Both the position numbers and the translations under genes were made by a program. The notes below the pieces were generated by a model, which saw only the letters and a list, made by a program, of their open reading frames with translations, was not told the origin of the DNA and did no database searches. A stretch of DNA of 64,000 bases from Rhodanobacteraceae bacterium (GTDB taxonomy: Bacteria; Pseudomonadota; Gammaproteobacteria; Xanthomonadales; SZUA-5): contig JADJPR010000002.1 in NCBI GenBank assembly GCA_016713135.1, positions 124,001 to 188,000 of the forward strand. The letters are read 5' to 3'. Shown one piece after another: positions 19,338-30,000 of the stretch (its first letter is position 1; each line of letters opens with the position of its first letter).

Positions 19338-20605
19338 ACCCGATTCCTGAAGTGCGCGTCCAGGCGGCCGCCGCGCGCGCCGCGAGCGCCCGCCTCAAGC
19401 GCAGTCCCGGCGAGCAGCGCAACGCCTTCCTCGGCGCGCTGGCCACTTTGCTGCGCACCCATGCGCACGAAATCATCGGCGCCAACCGCGACGACCTGGC
19501 CGACGGCGAGCGCGCTGGCCTCGCGCCCGCGATGCTCGACCGCCTGCGCCTGGATGGCCCGCGCATCGAGGCGATCGCGCGCGATGTCGAGCATGTCGCC
19601 ACCCTGCCCGACCCCCTGGGCGAGCGCTTCGACGCGCGCGTGCTGCCCTCGGGCATCAGCGTGCACAAGCGGCGGGTGCCGCTCGGCGTGCTCGGCGTGA
19701 TCTACGAATCGCGCCCGAACGTCACCATCGATGTCGCCGCCTTGGCGATCAAGACCGGCAACGCCGCGGTGCTGCGCGGCGGCAAGGAGGCCATCGCCAG
19801 CAACCGCGTGCTGCTCGGGATCGCGCGCGAGGCGCTGGCCGCCAGCGGCCTCCCCGGCGACGCGCTGCAGTTCATCGATTCCACCGCGCGCGAGGCCTCG
19901 CTCGCACTGCTGCAACTGGACGACCTGGTCGATCTGATCATCCCGCGCGGCGGTGCCGGCCTGCACGAATTCTGCCGCCGCGAAAGCCGCATCCCGGTGA
20001 TCACCGGCGGCATCGGCATCTGTCATCTGTATGTCGACCAGCACGCCGACCTGGACCGCGCCCTGCCGGTGATTCGCAACGCCAAGGTGCAGCGCCCGAC
20101 CGTGTGCAATGCGCTTGACACGGTGCTGGTGCACCACGCCATTGCGGCGCGTTTCGTGCCGCGCCTGGCGGAGTTGCTCGGCGGTGACGGAGTGGAACTG
20201 CGCTGCGACGACGCCAGCCTGCCGCTGGCCGATGCGGTGGCCGCCGCGCGCGTGCGCCCTGCCGGTCCCGACGATTACGACACCGAATGGCTGTCGCTGG
20301 TGCTCGGCGTGCGTGTGGTCGCCGACGCCGAGGCGGCATTGGCGCACATCGAGCGCCACTCCAGCGGCCATTCCGACGGCATCCTTACCGAGGATCCGGT
20401 GCTCGCGGCCGAATTCCTGGCGCGCATCGATTCCGCCGCGGTTTACTGGAATGCCAGCACGCGCTTCACCGACGGCAGCGAACTCGGCCTCGGCGCCGAG
20501 GTGGCCGTTTCCACCCAGCGCCTGCACGCCCGCGGCCCGATGGGCCTGAGCGAGTTGTGCAGCTACAAGTGGGTGGTCGAGGGCGCGTACAGCGTGCGAC
20601 GCTGA
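19334..20605 (+). CDS. proA: gamma-glutamyl phosphate reductase
   Basis: The NADPH-dependent enzyme makes glutamate 5-semialdehyde, the second step of proline synthesis. The 423-residue product has the expected aldehyde-dehydrogenase-like fold: VPLGVLGVIYESRPNVTIDV, the nucleotide-binding KTGNAAVLRGGKEA, the catalytic-Cys region VQRPTVCNALDTVL, and a C-terminal GPMGLSELCSYKWV. The start is the GTG at 19334, which overlaps the proB stop and leads straight into the conserved N-terminus. A longer frame upstream is antisense-like sequence within proB. ProB and ProA are thought to channel the labile intermediate. Confidence 0.98.
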   Translation: MNPIPEVRVQAAAARAASARLKRSPGEQRNAFLGALATLLRTHAHEIIGANRDDLADGERAGLAPAMLDRLRLDGPRIEAIARDVEHVATLPDPLGERFDARVLPSGISVHKRRVPLGVLGVIYESRPNVTIDVAALAIKTGNAAVLRGGKEAIASNRVLLGIAREALAASGLPGDALQFIDSTAREASLALLQLDDLVDLIIPRGGAGLHEFCRRESRIPVITGGIGICHLYVDQHADLDRALPVIRNAKVQRPTVCNALDTVLVHHAIAARFVPRLAELLGGDGVELRCDDASLPLADAVAAARVRPAGPDDYDTEWLSLVLGVRVVADAEAALAHIERHSSGHSDGILTEDPVLAAEFLARIDSAAVYWNASTRFTDGSELGLGAEVAVSTQRLHARGPMGLSELCSYKWVVEGAYSVRR

Positions 20606-20632
20606 GCCTGCGGCGGGTCCCCTGACGGCCAG

Positions 20633-20815
20633 AAACGGGGAAAGGGTCAGGGGGCATGGGACCTGGCCTGCCGCGTGATCCGCCTGTGACGCAAGGCGAT
20701 ACCCCTTGCCCCTAGATCCCTGCCGCGCTTCACCCCCTGACCAACCCGCCCGCCGCAGGGTCCGACAGTGGCGCACACCACGTCCCCTGCCCCCTGCCCC
20801 CTGCCCCGCTTCCCC
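20633..20815. repeat. GGGGCAG-word inverted repeat (R7)
   Basis: The left arm (20633-20665) reads AACGGGGAAAGGGTCAGGGG and onward. The right arm (20779-20815) repeats CCCCTGC three times and ends CCGCTTCCCC. It lies between convergent proA and asnS. The loop also holds CCCCTTGCCCC and CCCCCTGACC copies, so alternative pairings are possible. Confidence 0.8.
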
Positions 20816-20855
20816 GGGCCAATGTCCGCCCGCCCCGGAGGGCACCGCACTTGCC

Positions 20856-22256
<1,401 letters not shown>

Positions 22257-22494
22257 GTTCCTGATTCCGTGCAGATTGCCGCGTGTCGCGGCGAGGCCGC
22301 GGATCATACGGGAAGCGGGCGCGGTGCCGTGAAGGACTGGCGTGCCGGCACGCGCTGCTGGGGCAGCTCCCGACCCGACCCCGTCCACCGCGCACACGCC
22401 CCAGTCCCCAGCCCCGCCTTGCGCGCTCGCCACTCACCCACCATTCCGCCAGTGCCTGCTAGCCTTCGGGTCATCGAATCGCAAGGAGCGAGCC

Positions 22495-22833
22495 ATGTCG
22501 ATCACGCTGACCACCGCAGCCGCCAGCCGGGTGCGCGAGTTCGTGGGCGCGCAGGACGGAGCCATCGGCCTGCGGCTGGGCGTCCGCCGCACGGGTTGCA
22601 GCGGCTGGGCCTATGCCGTGGATGTCGCCAGGGAACTGGCCGCAGACGACCAGGTGTTCGAGCAGGACGGCGTCAAGGTGGTGGTGGATGCCAAGGCGCT
22701 GCCCTTGCTCGACGGCACCGAGATCGACTTCGTGCGCCAGGGCCTGAACCGCCAGTTTTCCTTCCGCAATCCGAACGTCGCCGGCGGGTGCGGCTGCGGC
22801 GAGAGCTTCTCGGTGGAACGCGCTGCGATTTGA
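22495..22833 (+). CDS. iscA: IscA-type iron-sulfur cluster assembly protein
   Basis: This 112-residue A-type carrier holds and hands over Fe-S clusters or iron. It starts MSITLTTAAASRVREFVGAQ and keeps the three ligand cysteines: GVRRTGCSGWAY (about residue 37) and the C-terminal GGCGCGESF. Similarity to E. coli IscA is high along the whole length (VFEQDGVKVVVDAKALPLLD and FVRQGLNRQFSFRNPNV). AAGGAG lies six bases before the ATG at 22495. It is a single gene here, away from iscSU or suf genes. ErpA or SufA remain alternatives, but the sequence is closest to IscA. Confidence 0.88.
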   Translation: MSITLTTAAASRVREFVGAQDGAIGLRLGVRRTGCSGWAYAVDVARELAADDQVFEQDGVKVVVDAKALPLLDGTEIDFVRQGLNRQFSFRNPNVAGGCGCGESFSVERAAI

Positions 22834-22835
22834 GC

Positions 22836-23023
22836 GAGGGTTGTGGGTTGTGGGTTGTGGGCGGCAAAGCTCGCGTACCGACGCACCTTTACCTTTGGTA
22901 GCCGACTCTGTCGGCGATCGCCTGGCGGCCGCCACGACAGGATCGCGGCTGAAGCCGCTCCCACCTTGCCATCGGCACGCCCGCGCTTGCTGCCAACAAC
23001 CGACAACCAGCAACCAGCGACCC
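22836..23023. repeat. GGTTGTG-word inverted repeat with two REP palindromes (R8)
   Basis: The left arm (22836-22875) contains three GGGTTGT words and AAAGCTCGC. The right arm (22983-23022) repeats CAACAACC and ACCAGC variants. Inside are two REP palindromes, 22898-22920 (GTAGCCGACTCTGTCGGCGA) and 22941-22965 (ATCGCGGCTGAAGCCGCTCC followed by CACC), in opposite orientation, the usual REP-pair arrangement. Confidence 0.85.
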
Positions 23024-23041
23024 AGCCCGACCGCAGCCCGG

Positions 23042-24361
23042 TCAACCCGCTGCATTGGCCTCGCGCACCGGGACGGGCACCGAACACACGTCGATATGCC
23101 CCGCCGGCACCTTGTACCAGGCGTCGCGGCGGTTGCGGCGGGATTCGATGAGGTCGGTGAAGGCGTCGCTGTCGGTGCGCATGACTTCGATCGACGCGCG
23201 CTCGGCTTCGGGCAGGTCGCTGGCAACGCGCACGCGCTGAATCGGCACGTGATGCGCGGGATTCTCGTGGAAACCCATCGGCGCCGGGCCGCGCGACAGG
23301 GCGGACAACAGCTCCATGCCGACCAGCACGCGGCCGGCGACGGTGATGTTGCGGTCGAGTTGGCGCGGGGCGTGGCCGATCACCACGTACAACTCGGTAC
23401 CGCCGCCTGAATCCACCTCGTTGTCGCGACCGACGCCGAGCGTGCCGTAGCAATGAGTCAGCCAGGCGCGGCCGGCGTGCGGATCGCGCGCGGCGGGAAA
23501 ACCGTCGGCAAAACCGGTTTGCGGGGCCCAGCCGTCCGGATCGGGCAGCGTGGTGAACTTCAGGTCTCGGGTATCCGGTCGGGTGAACTCGGCCGGCAGC
23601 GTGCGCACGCCCGCAGCGAGCGGCTTGCGCTTGGTCTCGTCGCTGGCGTCCGGGTCGCCCCACTGGACGACGAAGTTGTCCTGCACGCGCAAGATCGCCA
23701 GGCCGTCGTAATAGCCGCTGCGCGCCAGCGCAAGGATGTTCTCGACGTGCTTCGGGGCGAAGGCTGGCGCCAGTTCGATCACCACGCGGCCGCTGGCCAG
23801 TTCCAGGTACAAGGTGCGCGCCGGGTCGGGTGTGCGCCAGTCCGTGGGTTTCGATGCGGCGATCACTTCGGCCATGGTGCGGCCCGGCGCAGGTGCGGCG
23901 GTCGCCGCAGGGGCATTGGCACACAGCCCGGGGCGAAAGTCGATCCGCTGCGGCGTCTCGCCAGGCGTCGGCGGCCCGGAGACCAGAGCGTGCAATCCGT
24001 CCTGGTCACGAACGTACTCGATCCGCTGGGGGTAGTCGTGCGCGGGGTTGGCGAAGACGATCCGCGCCTCGCCGCGCTCGCTCTCACGGAAAGGCACCGG
24101 CGCACCGCCACCCGGCTGCGCCAGGTAAATCAGTACGCCGTCTTGCGCCTCGATGCGCAGGAACTCGAAGCCGGTCAGGCGCTCGCCCTTGAAGCTGCGC
24201 GCCAGCGCGTGCATGCGCCCGTCGACCGGGGCAGTCCAGCGCTCCTCGAAGCGGCGCTCGCCGGACACCGCGCACCAGTCGCCCGCCATGAATGCCGGTG
24301 GTTCGCCCGCCGCCGCGGCGCTGCCAGCAGCCAGCGCCATGCACAGGATCGTCCGTTTCAT
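23042..24361 (-). CDS. DUF6265-cyclophilin fusion, secreted peptidyl-prolyl isomerase
   Basis: The 439-residue product has a signal peptide (MKRTILCMALAAGSAAAAGE), then an N-terminal lipocalin-like DUF6265 domain of about 130 residues (FMAGDWCAVSGERRFEERW through FANPAHDYPQRIEYV). A Pro/Ala-rich linker follows, then a cyclophilin-type isomerase domain (ELASGRVVIELAPAFAPKHV, ILRVQDNFVVQWGDP and FADGFPAA; C-terminal part GRVLVGMELLSALSRG). The enzyme would catalyse prolyl isomerisation in the periplasm. The ATG at 24361 leads straight into the signal. Fusion of these two domains is unusual. Many cyclophilin catalytic positions look diverged, so activity is uncertain. Start 24394 would put extra residues before the signal. 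Confidence 0.85.
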   Translation of the reverse strand: MKRTILCMALAAGSAAAAGEPPAFMAGDWCAVSGERRFEERWTAPVDGRMHALARSFKGERLTGFEFLRIEAQDGVLIYLAQPGGGAPVPFRESERGEARIVFANPAHDYPQRIEYVRDQDGLHALVSGPPTPGETPQRIDFRPGLCANAPAATAAPAPGRTMAEVIAASKPTDWRTPDPARTLYLELASGRVVIELAPAFAPKHVENILALARSGYYDGLAILRVQDNFVVQWGDPDASDETKRKPLAAGVRTLPAEFTRPDTRDLKFTTLPDPDGWAPQTGFADGFPAARDPHAGRAWLTHCYGTLGVGRDNEVDSGGGTELYVVIGHAPRQLDRNITVAGRVLVGMELLSALSRGPAPMGFHENPAHHVPIQRVRVASDLPEAERASIEVMRTDSDAFTDLIESRRNRRDAWYKVPAGHIDVCSVPVPVREANAAG

Positions 24362-24439
24362 CCTCGCCTCCGGCGGCGCAGGCCGCATTGTCATCTGGCG
24401 AGTCTACAATCGCCATGGGCACGGCCACTGGGGGAAGCG

Positions 24440-25849
24440 ATGGACCCGATTGATTGCCGGTCGATGGACGAGGAGCAGCTGGCGCGCTGGCAACGCCTCT
24501 GTGCGCATCCTTTCGAAGCACCCGACCAGGGCCTCGACTTCACCCGGCGGCTGGCGCGCGAGCAGGACTGGACACTGGGGCAGGCGCGCCAGGCGGTCGA
24601 CGAGTACCGCAAGTTCTGCTTTCTGGCCTGTTGCGGCGCCGGCGAGATGACGCCCAGCCGCGAGGTCGACGAGGTCTGGCATCTGCACCTGATCCATACC
24701 CACGACTACTGGCGCGAGTTCTGCCCCAAGGTGCTCGGCATGGAACTGCACCACGGCCCAACCCGTGGCGGCGCCAGCGACGCGCGGCGGCACCGCGAGC
24801 AATACGCGCACACCCTGGCTTGCTACGAGCAGTGGTTCGGCCCGCCGCCGGAGGCTTGGTGGCCCGGCACCGCCGCACGCTTCGCGCCGCAAGTGTCGTT
24901 GCGCCTTGCCGGGAACCGGAAGTCCCGCGGCTGGCTGGCGCTGGCGTCGATCGGCGTGGGCGGCCTGTGCCTGGCGCGGCTGGCGCAGGCGCAATCTGCG
25001 AACCCGCTCGACTGGACCGGCCGCGAGTTCCTGGTGCTTTACCTGGTGGCGATGCTGAGCGTGCTGATCGCATCCGTGCTGATTCGGCGCGCCGCACGCG
25101 ACACCGGGGCCGCGCGTGGCGCGCGCCCCGAAGCGCTGGAACTGGCCTACCTCGCCGGCGGCGCAACCCGCAGCGCCGATGCCGGTATCGCGCAGATGCT
25201 GGCCGAAGGCCAGGTGGAGTGGGATGCGGCGGCAGCGAAACTGCGCTCCACCGGCGGCGCGCGCCGCCTCGGCGAGCCCTTTGAGCAGATCGCGCAGTGC
25301 ATCGCGGCCGACGGGGAGCCCGACCGCGCGGTCTCACGCGCCGCGCTGCGCCTGGACAGCGTGCGCAAGGCGCTGGTCGCCAAGGGCCTGTGGCTGGATG
25401 ACGCTGGCGCCTGGCGCGCGCGCTGGTGGAGCGCCTTGCCGTGGCTGTTGCTGGCAGGGTTCGGCGCAGCCAAGATCGTGATCGGGATCTCGCGCGGCAA
25501 GCCGGTTGCCATCCTGGTGATCTTGTCGATCATCACGACGGTGGTCGGCCTGATCCTGCTGCTCAAGCGCCCCGGACGCACCCGCGCCGGCGACCGCGCG
25601 CTCGCCGAGGCGCGCGTGCAGCACGCCCGCGCGCTGCGCGCACCGCGCCCGCAGGAGACCGGGCTCGCAGTGGCGCTGCTCGGAACCGCCGCGCTCAGCG
25701 GGACGGCCTGGGCCAGCTACCACCAGTCGCGCACTCCACCGTCCAGCTCCGATGGCGGATCGAGCGGCAGCGACTCGGGCAGCAGCGACAGCGGCGGAGA
25801 CAGCGGCGGCGGTGGCTGCGGCGGGTGCGGCGGTGGCGGGGGGGATTGA
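24440..25849 (+). CDS. TIGR04222-type membrane protein with Gly/Ser/Cys-rich tail
   Basis: The 469-residue protein has an N-terminal soluble region (about 1-140) with the His/Trp-rich segment VDEVWHLHLIHTHDYWREFC, typical of glycine-rich-domain proteins. Two or three transmembrane helices are visible (WLALASIGVGGLCLARLAQA; FLVLYLVAMLSVLIASVLI; WSALPWLLLAGFGAAKIVIG and the helix after it). The central domain ALELAYLAGGATRSADAGIA matches the TIGR04222 family. The C-terminus is a low-complexity Ser/Gly run ending CGGCGGGGGD. Function is unknown. Tails of this kind resemble targeting or maturation signals, but I cannot assign one. The ATG at 24440 is divergent from the cyclophilin gene, 78 bp away. 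Confidence 0.8.
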   Translation: MDPIDCRSMDEEQLARWQRLCAHPFEAPDQGLDFTRRLAREQDWTLGQARQAVDEYRKFCFLACCGAGEMTPSREVDEVWHLHLIHTHDYWREFCPKVLGMELHHGPTRGGASDARRHREQYAHTLACYEQWFGPPPEAWWPGTAARFAPQVSLRLAGNRKSRGWLALASIGVGGLCLARLAQAQSANPLDWTGREFLVLYLVAMLSVLIASVLIRRAARDTGAARGARPEALELAYLAGGATRSADAGIAQMLAEGQVEWDAAAAKLRSTGGARRLGEPFEQIAQCIAADGEPDRAVSRAALRLDSVRKALVAKGLWLDDAGAWRARWWSALPWLLLAGFGAAKIVIGISRGKPVAILVILSIITTVVGLILLLKRPGRTRAGDRALAEARVQHARALRAPRPQETGLAVALLGTAALSGTAWASYHQSRTPPSSSDGGSSGSDSGSSDSGGDSGGGGCGGCGGGGGD

Positions 25850-25940
25850 TGGCGCGACGACAGCCTGTGGAAGTACCGGCTGCCGCTGGCGACGCGCTTG
25901 TTCGCGCATCAAACGGTCGCGTACTCGTGCCTGCTTTTTT

Positions 25941-26064
25941 GTCCGCAAAGGACGCAAAGGACGCGAAGAAGGCAAGAGCGTCCTGGGTGCGCAGCTTCCC
26001 TATGCCCCTGCATATCCGACCATGGATTTGGCTCTACTTTGCGTCCTTCGCGTCCTTTGCGGAT
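25941..26064. repeat. iterated-word inverted repeat, CAAAGGACG family (R9)
   Basis: The left arm (25941-25978) begins GTCCGCAAAGGACGCAAAGG. The right arm (26037-26064) ends CGTCCTTTGCGGAT. The loop is about 60 bases. It lies in the 415-bp gap between the TIGR04222 gene and the YkvA-type gene, together with two REP palindromes and a terminator. Nothing else is visible there. Confidence 0.85.
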
Positions 26065-26111
26065 AAACGGCTTCGGTTTCATGGACTTGAAACATGTTCG
26101 GCGAGAGCAGC

Positions 26112-26144
26112 GTAGGCCGGTGTATCGCGCAGCGATTCACCGGC
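26112..26144. repeat. REP-like palindrome headed by GTAG
   Basis: GTAGGCCGGTGTATCGCGCA is followed by GCGATTCACCGGC, a stem of CCGGTG with an inner imperfect ATCGC pairing. It has the size and GTAG head of REP elements. Confidence 0.65.
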
Positions 26145-26164
26145 AGGCGTGAGCCGCGGCAAGC

Positions 26165-26202
26165 ACCCGGGGAACGCGCTGAAGCGCGTACCGCCGGGCT
26201 AC
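26165..26202. repeat. REP-like palindrome ending in CTAC
   Basis: It reads ACCCGGGGAACGCGCTGAAG then CGCGTACCGCCGGGCTAC, with stems CCCGG and ACGCGC. It is the same family as the palindrome at 58006-58043, in opposite orientation (its complement starts GTAGCCC). Confidence 0.7.
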
Positions 26203-26217
26203 GCACTCCCAAACGCA

Positions 26218-26241
26218 ATCGGGCGCCCGAGGGCGCCCGAT
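26218..26241 (-). terminator. strong hairpin after the YkvA-type gene
   Basis: ATCGGGCGCCC and GGGCGCCCGAT form a perfect 11-bp stem with a GA loop. It starts 24 bases after the stop of the minus-strand gene. There is no clear T-run, so rho-independent termination is probable rather than certain. Confidence 0.6.
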
Positions 26242-26264
26242 GCGATGCAGCTTGATGCCCGGAA

Positions 26265-26834
26265 TCAGCGGATCGAGAACAGCGAGAAGCCGCCGCGACC
26301 GCCGTAAGATGCGCTGTCGCGCGAGCGACGGGTGCGCATGCGGTCGAGCAACTCGTTCTGGCGTTGTTCCAGCCAGTCGTCGCGGTTCAGGCCACTGGCC
26401 GCCGCCGGACCCTGTTCTTCCGCGGCCTGCGAACGGAACAGCAGGAAGTCCTCGTAGGCGTCGATCTCGTGCTTCAGTTCCTCGACCACCAGCTCGATCA
26501 TGATCGCGTCGTCGAGGAAGCCGAGCACCGGGATGGTGTCCGGGATCGCGTCCTGCGGATCGGAGAAATAGGTCAGCGCCGACAGGATCTCGTTGCGCTC
26601 GGAATCGGAGATGCCCCAGTTCTTGTCATGCACCATGCCGATCAGGGTGCCCAGGCGCTTCATGCGCGAGGACACGAACTCCGGCACCTGCTGACCCTGG
26701 GTGTCCTCGAACAGTTTCTGCGCGGCACCGGTGATTTGCTCAGGCGTCAGGTCCTGGGCGGCCGCCTTGGCGCGGCGCATCGCAGCGCGGAAATGCTCCA
26801 GATCTTCTTCGGACAGGTCGATTACGACGCGCAT
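26265..26834 (-). CDS. YkvA/DUF1232 family protein
   Basis: The 189-residue product has the DUF1232 signature in its middle: ALTYFSDPQDAIPDTIPVLG followed by FLDDAIMIELVVEELKHEID (about residues 89-128). This is the YkvA-type hairpin of unknown function. The N-terminus (MRVVIDLSEEDLEHFRAAMR) is soluble and acidic, and the tail is Arg/Gly-rich (TRRSRDSASYGGRGGF). The ATG at 26834 has a short, weakly purine-rich upstream region. The gene stands alone between repeat R9 and repeat R10 and ends with a strong hairpin. Confidence 0.85.
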   Translation of the reverse strand: MRVVIDLSEEDLEHFRAAMRRAKAAAQDLTPEQITGAAQKLFEDTQGQQVPEFVSSRMKRLGTLIGMVHDKNWGISDSERNEILSALTYFSDPQDAIPDTIPVLGFLDDAIMIELVVEELKHEIDAYEDFLLFRSQAAEEQGPAAASGLNRDDWLEQRQNELLDRMRTRRSRDSASYGGRGGFSLFSIR

Positions 26835-26920
26835 GGCTGTGTCCCTGGGTAGTGCAGAGTGAGGAGGGGGAGACTATCGGTCGGCATTGTTGCACGTCAA
26901 TTTCGGAAGCGGAGTGGGTG

Positions 26921-27082
26921 GAGCGGGGAGAGGTGTAGCGGGGAGAGGTGATGCGGGGCAACGGAAAGGCGCGCAAGTCCGAAGGTGTCCGGTTATCCAG
27001 CGAAAGACGGAGCTGCGAGGTCCGCTCTTACCTTGCCCCCTGCCCCGCCTTTGCTTTTCCCGCCTTTCCCGCTTCCCCGCTC
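26921..27082. repeat. GGGGCAG/GGGGAGAGG-word inverted repeat (R10)
   Basis: The left arm (26921-26970) repeats GCGGGGAGAGGTG, then GCGGGGCAACGG. The right arm (27031-27082) reads CTTGCCCCCTGCCCCGCC and ends CGCTTCCCCGCTC. Pairing is imperfect. The right end overlaps the stop codon of the RND permease gene. Confidence 0.7.
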
Positions 27083-30000
27083 ACGCCTCCACCGCCATCG
27101 CCGGCTGCCCGCCCGCACGGCGCCAGTGGCCCTTGACGCGCTCGCCGAGGTCCTCTACGGCGGCGTACATGGTCGGCAGTACCAGCAGGGTGATCGCGGT
27201 GGAGAACACCAGGCCGCCGGCGATGGCGCGTGCCATCGGGTAGTAGGCGGGGCCGCCACCGCCGATGCCGACATCGCTGATGCATAGCGGCAGCAGGCCG
27301 AGGAAGGTGGTGCCGGTGGTGATCAGGATCGGGCGCAAACGCTCGACGCCGCCAAGGATCAGCGCTTCATCGCGGCTGTAGCCCTGGCGGCGCAAGGTGT
27401 TGACGTGTTCGATCAGCACGATGCCGTTGTTCACCACCACGCCGATCAGGATCATTATTCCGATGAAGGCCATCACCGAGAAGGTGGTGTCCCAGACCAG
27501 GAAGGTCCACCAGACACCGATCACCGCGAAGATGATCGAGGTGAGGATCGCCAGCGGATACAGCGCCGACTCGAACAGCGCCGCCATCACCATGTAGATC
27601 AGCACGATGGAAAGGAGCAGCAGGAACAGCATTTCGTTGGCGGCGGCGGCATCGTCCTCGAAGCGCTGGCCGAGGTCATAACCGTAGCCGGCCGGGAAGG
27701 GATATTCCTTCATGGTCGATTCGATCGCCTGGCGCGCCTCGCCCATGTCGCTCTTGGGCTTGAGGTCGAGCGTGATCGAGGTGCCGGTCTTGCGGTTCTG
27801 GCGACCGATCCCGGTCGGGCCCGGCGACATGTCGACGCTGACCAGCGCCGACAGCGGCACCGACTCGCCATCGGCGCGGGTCACGCGGATGACCTTGAGC
27901 TCGTCCAGCGACAGCCGCTCGGCGTCCTTGAAGCGCAGCCAGACCGGCACCTCGGTGTCGCCCTGGCGGAACTCGCGCAAGGGCACGCCGCGCATCGCAA
28001 CCTGGATCAGGCGGCCAACCTGGGCCGGGTCGAAGCCGAGATTGGCGGCGCGCTCGCGGTCCACCCGCAGCTGTACTTCCTGTTGCTCTTGCGCATTGTC
28101 CACGCGCACATCCGCGAACATCTCGTTGCGCGCCAGCAGGCGTGTCACATCGCGCGCCAACTCGGTCAGCACTTCGGTCGAATCGCCGGTGATGTTGACC
28201 TGCACACTCGGTGTCTGGCTGCCGCCACCTGCATTGCCGCCGCCCGGGCCGAAGCGCAAATCGACCACCGCCTTGCCGACCGCCAGCTGAGGCAGCCCTT
28301 TGCGCACGGCTTCCTTGATTTCCTCGACCGGCCGCTTCGCGTCCTCGCCCTTGACCAGTTGCAGGCGCGTCTGCATGCCCTGGTCCTCGCTGATCCAGCT
28401 GTAGACCGATTCGATCTCGAACTCCTGCTTGTGCCGCAGCAGGTACTCCTCGACCGTGCGCGCCGCCTGCTCCATCTGCTCCAGGCGATAGCGACCGTTG
28501 AGTTCGTAGCCGACGGCGAAGTCGCGATCGGCGTCGCCGCCGAAGAAATCGGTCTTCACGAATGCGCCCGGGATCGCCACGCTGAACAGGATCCCGAGGA
28601 TGCCCACCCAGGACCAGCCACGGTGCTGCAGCGACCAGCGCAGGGTGCGGCCATACACGGCCTTCCAGCGCTCGACGATCTGCACCTGCGCCAGGCCTTT
28701 GGGCGGCTCGATGCGCGCGGCGAGCATCGGGATGATGCTGACCGCGACGAACCACGAGGCCAGCAGCGCCACCGACATTGGAACCGCGACGTAGTACAGG
28801 AACAGGCCGACCTGGGTGGTGCCGCCGAACACATTGGGCAAGAACACGATGATGCTGGTCAGGGTGCCGGCACTGACCGCCAGCTGCACCATGCGCGTGC
28901 CCTCGATCGCGGTGCCGATCTTGTCCTCCGGGCGCTTCTCGCGCTGCTGGTAGATGCTCTCGGTGACCACCACCGCGTTGTCGACCAGCATGCCGATGCC
29001 GAGCAGCAGACCCATCATGGTCAGCACATTCAGGGTCAGGCCGATGAAGTAGAGACCGCCCAGGCTGATCGCGATGCAGATCGGCACCGACAGGGACACC
29101 ATCAGGGTGCTCGGCCAGTGGCGCAGGAAGAAGTACAGCACCAGCAGCGAGAACAGCATGCCCTCCCAGCCCGCCTTCACCAGTTCCCCCATCGACGAAG
29201 TCACGCCCTCGCCCTGGTCGCCGATGATGTAGATCTCGATGCCCGCCAGCGCACCGCTGGCCTCGATCTTGCGGATCTCGGCCATCACCCGCGAGCAGAC
29301 GTCGACCAGGTTGGCGCCGCGCTCACGGCGGATGTCCACGCCCACCGCGTAGTTGCCGTTGAGAATGCGGCGGAAGTTGATCTCGCGCTGCGCGTAACGC
29401 ACCTCGGCAATATCCTTCAGGCGCAATCCGCCCTCGCCGATGATCAGGTTGCCGTATTCGGAGAGGTCACGGATTTCGCCGATCGGCTGCACCCGGTAGC
29501 GGTGCTCGCCGTCATGGATCAGGCCGGCCGAGGTGGAGAAATTGGCCGACTGCAGCTTCTGCGACAGCGCATTCAGGTCGATGTTGTGCGCCGCGATGCG
29601 CTCGGGCAGCAGATCGATGCGCACCTCGCTCGGCTCGACGCCCGACAGTTCCACCGCCGCAACGCCGGGGATTCGCTCCAGCGGCCGCTTGATGCGCCGC
29701 TCCAGCAAATCGTAGGCGTCCAGCAGGTTGCCGGTGGTACTCGACAGGCGCACCTGCAACACCGGTTCGTCGTTGGTCGAGAACTTCTGCACCAGGATGC
29801 GCTGGATGTCCTGCGGCAACTCGCCGCGCGCGGCGTCCACCCGCTCGCGCACCTCGGACAGCTTGACCTTGATATTGCGGTTCCAGTCGAACACCAGGAA
29901 GAAGGTAGCGCCGTTCTCGTCGGCATTCGCGAACATGTTGTCGATGCCGGAGATCGTCGACAGCGACTCCTCCAGCGGCCGCACGATCTCGCGCTCGACC

